Shown here: in pieces, positions 57,081 to 64,000 of the stretch | Position numbering within the stretch: position 1 is the stretch's first letter | How the letters are laid out: each line of letters begins with the position of its first letter | NCBI GenBank assembly: GCA_937885645.1 | Contig: CALABJ010000017.1 | Location: 62,001 to 126,000 of the forward strand | Reading direction: 5' to 3' | Length of the DNA: 64,000 nucleotides | Source of the DNA: RGIG4097 sp937885645 | GTDB lineage: Bacteria > Bacillota > Clostridia > Christensenellales > CAG-917 | Position numbers and translations under genes: made by a program | The notes under the pieces: generated by a model | What the model was told of the DNA's origin: nothing | What the model saw: the letters and a program-made list of their open reading frames with translations, nothing else | Databases searched by the model: none

Positions 57081-57722
57081 TTATGCTTTTGCTTCTTCGG
57101 TGGCTTCCTCGACTTCTTCCTTTTTGGGCTCGTCAACAAGGACTGATTTGTTCTTCAAAATATAGTTGAGCCCTGACACAACTGTCATCACTGCACCTGC
57201 ATAATAGACGATTGTGCCCATCCAGCCGATGACTTCGTGGACGCCTGCCATGATGAGGAAAGCAAGGGATATGTCAAGAAGCACTGTCTTCACTTTGCCG
57301 TAGATGTCCGCCGCCAAAACAAGACCTTTCTTGGCTGCGATTGAGCGGAATGCGCCAACGATAAGTTCTCTTGACAAAATCAGTCCGCCACAAAGGGATA
57401 TGACAAGGGTGTTGTAGGGGAAAACCTCAAGCCCTGCCCTGTGTGCTATCACAAGGAAAAGCATGATGACCACAACCACTTTGTCTGCAATCGGGTCAAG
57501 GAATTTGCCAAGGTCACTGACTGTGCCTGTCTTTCTTGCAATGTGTCCGTCAACAAAGTCTGTTGCGCAGAGCACGATGAAGAGGAAACATGCCACTGTC
57601 ATAAGTGCAACGTATGCTGCATAGTTTGCGCTGAAAACCATACCCAAAACGTACACGATGACGGTGGGGATGATGAGGAATATTCTTGCTATCGTGATTT
57701 TTGTCGCTAACGTTATTTTCAT
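57081..57722 (-). CDS. pgsA: CDP-diacylglycerol-glycerol-3-phosphate 3-phosphatidyltransferase
   Basis: The 213-residue membrane protein has the CDP-alcohol phosphotransferase motif in DFVDGHIARKTGTVSDLGKF-LDPIADK, with all the conserved Asp, Gly, Ala and Arg positions. It makes phosphatidylglycerol phosphate. The start overlaps rimO by 4 bases. The tail is Glu/Lys-rich. Confidence 0.94.
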   Translation of the reverse strand: MKITLATKITIARIFLIIPTVIVYVLGMVFSANYAAYVALMTVACFLFIVLCATDFVDGHIARKTGTVSDLGKFLDPIADKVVVVIMLFLVIAHRAGLEVFPYNTLVISLCGGLILSRELIVGAFRSIAAKKGLVLAADIYGKVKTVLLDISLAFLIMAGVHEVIGWMGTIVYYAGAVMTVVSGLNYILKNKSVLVDEPKKEEVEEATEEAKA

Positions 57723-59023
57723 AATACCTTCCCGACAAGGTCAATGCCGTCGACACCGGTGATTTCCACGTCATAGAATTCACCTATGTGGACTTCCTTG
57801 TCTGCTGTAAAGTAAACTACGTTGTCAATGTCAGGGGTTTGGAAACCTGCTCTGCCCAAAAACAACTGCTTGTCATAGTCAATTTCATCGTAGATGACCT
57901 TGACCGTCTTGCCAATCAACTGTTGATTGCGATTGTTGATGACTTCAGTTTGAATTGCTCTAAGTCTTTCTGCTCTTGCCACTTTGATTTCATCGTCAAG
58001 GTGGTCGGTGAGTCTGTCTGCAGGTGTGCCCTCTTCTCTTGAGTAGGCAAAGAATCCTGCATAGTCAATGTTGCCTTCGCGGATGAATTCCACCAGTTTT
58101 TCGTGGGCTTCTTCACTTTCACCAGGGAATCCGCAGATGAATGATGAGCGGAGGGTGATGCCCTTTTCTCTCATCTTCTTTATCAGTGCGCGGGTGTAGT
58201 CTTCTCCTGCCCGTCTGCCCATACGTTTCAAGGTGTCTCCGTCAATGTGTTGGAGGGGTACGTCTGCGTATTTTGCCACTTTGGGGTTTGTGACAATCAT
58301 ATCAATTATGCTGTCGTCAATGGCTTCAGGCTCAAGATACAGCAAGCGGATAAGGTCAAAGTCCATTTGACTCAGCGCGTCAACCAACTCTACAAGGTGG
58401 GATTTGCCGTCAAAGTCAACGCCGTATCTGGTGACGTCTTGCGCCACCAAAATAAGCTCCTTGACTCCTTCCTTTTCAAGCCCTTTTGCTTCAAGAAGCA
58501 AATCTTCCATCTTTTCAGAGCGGTATTTGCCTCTTATTGAGGGGATTGCGCAGTATGTACAATGGTTGTTGCAACCGTCTGCGATTTTGAGATAGGCGTA
58601 GTGATAAGGTGTGGTCAACACTCGTCCGCTGTAAAACTCATCACCACATGCGCCGCCAAAGATTTTGTCGCCTTTTGTGATTTTCTCCACGGTGTCGAGG
58701 ATGTTGTCGTAGTCGGCTATTCCCAAAAATGCGTCCACTTCGGGGAATTCCTTTTCAAGGGTTTCCATATATCTTTGAGGAAGGCAACCTGTGACGATTA
58801 TCTTCTTCTTTTTTGAGTGCTTTTTGTGGCCTACTGCAAACAAAATCTCGTCTATTGCTTCGCTTTTTGCATCATCAGTAAATGCGCAAGTGTTGACAAT
58901 GATGACGTCTGCGTCTTCTTCATTGCCAACAAGGGTGTGTCCGCCACTTACAAGGCGGGCAAGCATCTTTTCAGTGTCCACTCGGTTTTTGTCACAGCCA
59001 AGTGATATTGCGCCAATTTTCAT
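57719..59023 (-). CDS. rimO: Ribosomal protein S12 methylthiotransferase
   Basis: The 434-residue radical-SAM enzyme has the N-terminal MTTase domain (SLGCDKNRVDTEKML, NTCAFTDDAKSEA, VTGCLPQRY), the radical-SAM cluster in CNNHCTYCAIPSIRGKYRS and a C-terminal TRAM domain. It methylthiolates an aspartate of S12. Confidence 0.96.
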   Translation of the reverse strand: MKIGAISLGCDKNRVDTEKMLARLVSGGHTLVGNEEDADVIIVNTCAFTDDAKSEAIDEILFAVGHKKHSKKKKIIVTGCLPQRYMETLEKEFPEVDAFLGIADYDNILDTVEKITKGDKIFGGACGDEFYSGRVLTTPYHYAYLKIADGCNNHCTYCAIPSIRGKYRSEKMEDLLLEAKGLEKEGVKELILVAQDVTRYGVDFDGKSHLVELVDALSQMDFDLIRLLYLEPEAIDDSIIDMIVTNPKVAKYADVPLQHIDGDTLKRMGRRAGEDYTRALIKKMREKGITLRSSFICGFPGESEEAHEKLVEFIREGNIDYAGFFAYSREEGTPADRLTDHLDDEIKVARAERLRAIQTEVINNRNQQLIGKTVKVIYDEIDYDKQLFLGRAGFQTPDIDNVVYFTADKEVHIGEFYDVEITGVDGIDLVGKVL

Positions 59024-59032
59024 ATTGTACCT

Positions 59033-62000
59033 TTATTCTTCTTCGTCGTTTGAATTGACAAGCTCTTCATACTCCTCGTCTGTCAAGTTGACGCGAGAGC
59101 GTTTGGGGTCTTTGTCATCGGGCACAAGAATGCCCATTTCTTTCATGGTATCAAAGATACGTGCTGCCTTTTGGAAGCCAAGACCCAGTCTTCTTTGGAG
59201 ATATGAGATTGAGATGGGCTCTGCCATGCCTATCTTCATTGCGTCAAAGAGTTCGGGAGGCAATCCCTTTTGCTTGCGCTTGTCTGCCTTGCCCTCTTCC
59301 TTTTCGGGAGTGTCGCTTTCTTCCTTGAAGATTTGCTCCTTGACACTGGGGTCATAGGTGGCAACGTTGTTCTTTTTGATGAATTCTACAACCGCTTCAA
59401 TTTCCTTGCTGTCCACAAATGAGCCTTGCATACGGACAGGAAGAGGTGTTTTTGCGGTCATATACAGCATATCGCCATAGCCGAGGAGTTTTTCTGCTCC
59501 GCCTGCGTCAAGGATTGTACGGCTGTCAGGACCTGCGGTGACACGGAATGCAATACGTGTGGGCAGGTTGTTTTTGATTGTACCGCTGATGACGTCAACT
59601 GAAGGACGTTGGGTTGCCAAAATAAGGTGTATGCCAACTGCACGAGCAAGACGTGCAATGCGGTTGATTGCATCTTCAACTGCTCTCTTGCCAAGGGACA
59701 TAAGGTCCGCAAGTTCGTCAACCACAACCACGATTCGAGGCATCTTTTCATTGCCACTCTTTGCGCAGTCCGCGTTGTAGTCGTCAATGTTTCTATACTT
59801 GTTGGCTTCAAGGAACAGAATGCGTCTGTTCATTTCAGTGATTGCCCAGTTGAGGGCGCGGATTGCCTTGTCAACGTCACAGATGATTTCATCAAGCATC
59901 AAGTGAGGAAGTCCAGCATAGTCCGTCATTTCAACACGTTTGGGGTCAATGAGGATGAATCTCACGTCCTCGGGGCTTGCCTTGTACAGCAAACTGATGA
60001 GGAGCGTGTTGATGCACACACTCTTGCCTGCGCCGGTTGCGCCTGCAACCAACATGTGAGGCAGGTCTTTTATGTCGCCTACGTGGACTTGGTTGTAAAG
60101 GTCAACGCCAAGTGCGAAGGTTGACGGTGAATTTGAGGCATTGAATTTGGGTGAATTGAGGATTTCACTGAGGCGCACCATACGTTTTTTCTTGTTGGGC
60201 ACTTCAATGCCAACTGCGTTTTTGCCGGGGATAGGTGCGATGACGCGGACACTTTCCTCTTCCATACGCATTGCAATGTCGTTTTCATAGGACACGATGC
60301 TGCTGACCGACTTGCCTCTGGGCATATTGACAGACAAGGTGTACAGTGAGAAGGTGGGGCCAACCTCAATGTTGGTCACTTCTGCCTCAATGCCAAAGAA
60401 GTTGAGGGTGGACACAAGGGCTTCCTTCTTTGCTTCGTAGTCCTCGTTTTGGTCAACTTCAGGTGCAGGAGGCTTCAAAAGACTCATAGGAGGTGCAACG
60501 TAAGGCTTTTTGGGAGTGGCTTGATAGATGGATTGGTCGATGGTGACTTGTGCCACTCTTTCCTTTGAGGTGTCAATGGATTCCATCTTCTTGACCTTGT
60601 TTTCCATAGCCTTGGTTGAAGGCTCTTTGGGGAGAGATATCTTGCGCTTTTCTCTTGCCCTTTCCTTTTCAATTTCAATTTGAGCGCGCTCTGCTCTTGA
60701 CAGCGCAGGGGCTTCCTTTCTTGCCTTTGCAATTGAGTCTGCTTGTTGCTTTGCAAGGAAGGAGGTTTGATACATCGTGCCTTCATCGTCAAGGGATTTA
60801 TCTTCAACGCCCACTGCTCCAACCACGTGTTGGTTGGTGGGTTGGGTGGACATACGCTCTTCAAGGGGCTTGCCACTTTGCTCGGCAAAAATCCTACGCC
60901 AGTCGGGCTCTAATGTGGGAGTCTTTTCCTCAACAGGCTTGCTCTCCACAGGCTTGGTGGTTGCAGGCTTGCTGGGCGCAGGTTGCACAGGTGCAGGCGT
61001 GGGCATAATACGTATAGGTGCGGGGGCGGGCTCAACAGGCGCAGGTTGCACGGGTGCAGGCTCGCTTACGCGCACGTTTGTGATTTCATTATTTTCAGGC
61101 TGAACAGGAGTCTCTGCCCTCTTTTCCATAAAGGATTGACGGGCGCGTCTTGCTCTTTCTTCCTCAACAGGGTCAACAACAGGAGTTGCAGGATAGACCA
61201 TCTTTGATTCGGCAGGAGCAACAAACTCTGCGGGGAGGACTGTGCCTTCATAGGCTTCTGCTTCAACCTCGTCCTTGTAGACAGGGGTCTCCACCTTCTT
61301 TTCACCGGTGATTGCACGGACAACGTCCCCTTGCAGACCTGCCATTGTGCTTGCTTTGTCAAGTTGACGTGCCTTGGGCAGTTCGGGCTTTTGAACAACC
61401 TTTGTAGGACGGACAACTTCAAGTTTTTCAACCTCGCCTTGCACAGGGTTTGCGGTCTGTTGCTTGTTGTATGCAACGGCGTCAAATTGAGGTTTGACCT
61501 CTCTCTCCTCCATTGCTCTTGCGCCGAATAGACGGAGTTGATCCTTTTTGAGGTCTTCAAATGATGAATAGCCAAGAGGGCCACTCTCGTCCTTCTTCAC
61601 GGAGTTGCGGAGGGCTTCCATATCAAGAGTGTCCGCCTTCTTCTCTTCCTTGACAGGCTCGGGGATAGGCTCGGGCTTGACCTCTTCACGAGGAATCATA
61701 TACGACTCGGCGGTTGAGGTGCTGTCAATGCCAAGACGATTGCGCATTTCCATACGTCTTGTTGCGCTATATGATGCGCCGGGACGTGAAAATGCAGTTT
61801 CGGGATTTTTGATTGTGTTGAAACGCTCTAAGCTGTCACCATAGGAATCTCTGCCAAAGAGAATATCTCTTGCAAGACCTCTTGATGAATATTTGTCAGG
61901 GATACTCCTGCGCTCTTCATCTTCAACCGCTCCTGCTCCGTTGGGATAGAGGGGGTTGAATGCGGTGTTGTCACTGAGCCAATCTTCGTCGTTTTCTGCA

Positions 62001-62626
62001 AGATACAGCTCTTCAGTGGGTGCTGAGGCTTCCTTTTCAAGCTTTCTTTCCTTACGTGACTTGCGCTCCTTGACAGGCTTTTCTGCCTTGACCTTTCTTT
62101 CCTTGGCAACGTAAACAACGTTCTTTTTGATGACGGGATAAAAACCGAAAAATGCCACCACGAAAAATGCTACGCAAGTGACAACCAGCGCGCCAACTGT
62201 GGTGATGGCTTTCATCATAGGAAATGCGGTAAGGCCGTAAAGCATACCGCCTGCGGTGTTGGTGTTGTTGTAGCAAAGGGCGAGATATTGACTGTAGTTT
62301 TTGTCAATGACGTAGGGGCTTGATGTCCAAATTTGAAGGGCAAGCACCGCTAGGGCAAACAGCACTGCGAAAAATGCAACCTTACTTAGGCGCATACGAA
62401 GGCGGAAATTGAACATAATGGCAAAGCCGACTATGACACCTACAATGCAGTAGGCATAGTCCGCAAGGCCAAAAAAGCCAATGGTGAAGCGGGACACCGC
62501 TGCCCCAACTGAGCCAAATGCTCCTAGGTCACAAATAAAACAAAAGACAGAGGCAAGGACAATGAGAATGCCTAGCCCGATTTTGTATCCTGTATTCGCT
62601 CTGACGTGTCTGGTGTTTGATTGCAT
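59033..62626 (-). CDS. ftsK: FtsK/SpoIIIE DNA translocase
   Basis: The 1197-residue protein has four N-terminal membrane segments (about 15-165), a very long Pro/Glu/Lys-rich linker (about 170-690), the motor domain with Walker A GATGAGKSVC near 860 and VVVDELADLM, and a C-terminal gamma winged helix (LQRRLGLGFQKAARIFDTM). It pumps chromosomal DNA through the division or sporulation septum. The linker is much longer than in Bacillus SpoIIIE (787 residues in total). Only one FtsK-type gene is in the window. Confidence 0.95.
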   Translation of the reverse strand: MQSNTRHVRANTGYKIGLGILIVLASVFCFICDLGAFGSVGAAVSRFTIGFFGLADYAYCIVGVIVGFAIMFNFRLRMRLSKVAFFAVLFALAVLALQIWTSSPYVIDKNYSQYLALCYNNTNTAGGMLYGLTAFPMMKAITTVGALVVTCVAFFVVAFFGFYPVIKKNVVYVAKERKVKAEKPVKERKSRKERKLEKEASAPTEELYLAENDEDWLSDNTAFNPLYPNGAGAVEDEERRSIPDKYSSRGLARDILFGRDSYGDSLERFNTIKNPETAFSRPGASYSATRRMEMRNRLGIDSTSTAESYMIPREEVKPEPIPEPVKEEKKADTLDMEALRNSVKKDESGPLGYSSFEDLKKDQLRLFGARAMEEREVKPQFDAVAYNKQQTANPVQGEVEKLEVVRPTKVVQKPELPKARQLDKASTMAGLQGDVVRAITGEKKVETPVYKDEVEAEAYEGTVLPAEFVAPAESKMVYPATPVVDPVEEERARRARQSFMEKRAETPVQPENNEITNVRVSEPAPVQPAPVEPAPAPIRIMPTPAPVQPAPSKPATTKPVESKPVEEKTPTLEPDWRRIFAEQSGKPLEERMSTQPTNQHVVGAVGVEDKSLDDEGTMYQTSFLAKQQADSIAKARKEAPALSRAERAQIEIEKERAREKRKISLPKEPSTKAMENKVKKMESIDTSKERVAQVTIDQSIYQATPKKPYVAPPMSLLKPPAPEVDQNEDYEAKKEALVSTLNFFGIEAEVTNIEVGPTFSLYTLSVNMPRGKSVSSIVSYENDIAMRMEEESVRVIAPIPGKNAVGIEVPNKKKRMVRLSEILNSPKFNASNSPSTFALGVDLYNQVHVGDIKDLPHMLVAGATGAGKSVCINTLLISLLYKASPEDVRFILIDPKRVEMTDYAGLPHLMLDEIICDVDKAIRALNWAITEMNRRILFLEANKYRNIDDYNADCAKSGNEKMPRIVVVVDELADLMSLGKRAVEDAINRIARLARAVGIHLILATQRPSVDVISGTIKNNLPTRIAFRVTAGPDSRTILDAGGAEKLLGYGDMLYMTAKTPLPVRMQGSFVDSKEIEAVVEFIKKNNVATYDPSVKEQIFKEESDTPEKEEGKADKRKQKGLPPELFDAMKIGMAEPISISYLQRRLGLGFQKAARIFDTMKEMGILVPDDKDPKRSRVNLTDEEYEELVNSNDEEE

Positions 62627-62722
62627 AGTTTCGCCCTATATATATTCTTCTAAAAATTATAACATAGTATAACTAGAATTTCAACAAGTTTTTGAAAACA
62701 AAATCACATTTTTTGAAAAATA

Positions 62723-62745
62723 AAAAAGCACCAAGAGGTGCTTTT
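62723..62745. terminator. Terminator between the M16 peptidase and ftsK genes
   Basis: AAAAGCACC and GGTGCTTTT pair around AAGA with A and T runs. Confidence 0.8.
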
Positions 62746-62775
62746 CTTTTTGCGGTTTTTTGCCGTTTGCCTCTA

Positions 62776-64000
62776 TTATTTCAAGAAATCAAGGGCGTTT
62801 TCGGGGGGATTTCCAGACACGATTGACAGGGTCACTTTGTCAAAATTGAAGACGTATTTTGCCACTTCGTTTATCTTTTCTATGGTGGCAGAATCGTAGA
62901 ATTCCAGCATTCTATCCGTGTCGTATAGTTCACCTGTGATGGATGCGTATCTGCCAAATGCACGCATCATTGCGCTTGTTGATTCCTGTCCTAAAACAAG
63001 AGAGGTCTTCAGTTGCTCCTTGCCCTTTTTCAACTCCTCTTCGGTGATGCCCTTTTCTACAAGAAGGTCGATTTCCTTTTTGATTGCACGGAGGGCGGAC
63101 TCGGTGTTTTCGGGGCTTGTTGCGGTGTAAATGATGTATGCTCCGTTCTTTTCATAGGCAGATGATGAGCCGGAGATTGTATAGCAAAGCCCAAGTTTTT
63201 CACGTATGCTTTGGAAAAGCCTTGATGACATTTCGGCTGCGAAAACTGCGTTCATAAGATTGAGGGTGTAAAGACCTTCATCACCAAATCCGTATGAGGG
63301 GAATGCGATTGCTATGTGGGCTTGTGAAATATCTTTCTTTACACCGTTGTACACTGCTGTGGTGTTGTGGGCGGTGTGGACTCTTGAGGACTGAGTTTTG
63401 GTCAGTTTGCTTTCAAGATATTTGTTGACAAGATTGACACAAGTGCTTTCATCAACGTTGCCTGCAAATGCCACCACTGTGTTGTCGGGGGTGTATCTGC
63501 GCTTCATATAGTCGAAGAGGTCTTCCCTATTAAGTTTTGAAAGGGCTTCCTTATATCCCAAAATAGGCTTGCCGAGGGGGTGTCCTTCATAGCGAGAATT
63601 CATCAGCGTTTCAAGGCAGACGTCATCAGGCATATCGTCACTTTCGTTGATTTCCTCAAAGATAACCTTCCTTTCGCTTTCAAGGTCGGCAGGGTCAAAT
63701 TTGGGGTTGAGATACATATCAGTCAGCACCTCAAAGCACTTCTCCACGTGGGTGTCAAGAGAAGTTGTATAGAAACAGGTGTGGCTCTTTGTGGTGTAGG
63801 CGTTGATGAGTGCGCCGATGCTGTCCGTTTCGTTGGCAATGTCAAAGGCACTTCTTGTGGCTGTGCCCTTGAAAACCATATGCTCAATGAAGTGAGAGAT
63901 GCCTGCCTCACGAGAGGTTTCATACTCGGTGCCTGCGTTGACAAATATGCCGATTGAAACACTGCGAACTGCGGTGTTGGGCACAAGCACCACTTTAAGT
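62776..64000 (-). CDS. M16-family zinc peptidase, N-terminus cut by window edge
   Basis: The frame stays open to position 64000 (…KVVLVPNTAVRSVSIGIFVN), so only about a dozen residues are missing. The inverted zinc motif HFIEH is in GISHFIEHMVFKGT, the downstream glutamate in ESERKVIFEEI, and the second M16 half has the Arg/Tyr-type SRLFQSIREKLGLCYTISG. Such peptidases (Bacillus YmxG/MlpA-like) act in the cytoplasm on small proteins. The GTG at 63991-63993 is internal, not a start. Confidence 0.92.
   Translation of the reverse strand, partial: LKVVLVPNTAVRSVSIGIFVNAGTEYETSREAGISHFIEHMVFKGTATRSAFDIANETDSIGALINAYTTKSHTCFYTTSLDTHVEKCFEVLTDMYLNPKFDPADLESERKVIFEEINESDDMPDDVCLETLMNSRYEGHPLGKPILGYKEALSKLNREDLFDYMKRRYTPDNTVVAFAGNVDESTCVNLVNKYLESKLTKTQSSRVHTAHNTTAVYNGVKKDISQAHIAIAFPSYGFGDEGLYTLNLMNAVFAAEMSSRLFQSIREKLGLCYTISGSSSAYEKNGAYIIYTATSPENTESALRAIKKEIDLLVEKGITEEELKKGKEQLKTSLVLGQESTSAMMRAFGRYASITGELYDTDRMLEFYDSATIEKINEVAKYVFNFDKVTLSIVSGNPPENALDFLK

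Overview
The window looks like chromosomal DNA of an endospore-forming member of the Clostridia (Bacillota), probably an uncultured gut lineage. The evidence is a complete spoIIIAA-AH operon, Firmicutes gene orders (yifB-dprA-topA-trmFO-hslVU; xseA-xseB-ispA near nusB, an Asp23 gene, spoIIIA, efp and an M24 peptidase; ftsK-rimO-pgsA-cinA-recA-rny), AGGAG-type ribosome binding sites and intrinsic terminators. The species cannot be named from the sequence alone. Most genes lie on the minus strand.

Layout. 1-5.3 kb: rsfS (cut by the edge), a fused NadD-YqeK gene, a membrane protein of unknown function, a 23S rRNA methyltransferase, a lipoprotein, then tRNA-Lys, tRNA-Gly and tRNA-Leu with odd repeats behind the Lys and Leu genes. 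5.5-9.3 kb: a small plus-strand operon (oxidoreductase, ASCH protein, HAD phosphatase) and a MATE exporter behind a terminator-type leader. 9.4-9.8 kb: three consecutive large RNA-like hairpins of unknown kind. 9.8-17.3 kb: obgE, the electron-bifurcating NfnAB pair, nth, a DUF3343/cysteine-desulfurase divergent pair, an intracellular subtilase and two small unknown proteins. 17.4-28.7 kb: one long minus-strand housekeeping run from yifB to glyA.

28.9-42.6 kb is the unusual part. An operon with a strong sigma-A promoter encodes a SipW-type signal peptidase, a membrane-anchored McrB-like AAA+ ATPase, a 1025-residue protein with a DUF2357/McrC-associated N-terminal region and three C-terminal repeats, and a second SipW-type signal peptidase. 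Next to it are two secreted TasA/camelysin-like proteins with identical signal peptides inside 211-bp inverted repeats, a membrane-anchored protein sharing their C-terminal signature, and a degenerate EAL-domain protein with C-terminal aromatic repeats. Three copies of a 220-bp hairpin-rich repeat and an array of short hairpins lie between these genes. My reading is an uncharacterised surface-protein or fibre secretion and assembly system that uses a restriction-like ATPase pair; this is inference from content and proximity.

43.0-44.2 kb: tRNA-Leu (with a partial 5' copy and a 3' repeat), an S23-type four-helix-bundle gene, a second hairpin array, tRNA-Cys and tRNA-Gly. 44.3-64 kb: conserved housekeeping and sporulation genes (ispA, xseBA, nusB, Asp23, spoIIIAH-AA, efp, M24 peptidase, rny, recA, cinA-like, pgsA, rimO, ftsK, M16 peptidase cut by the right edge).
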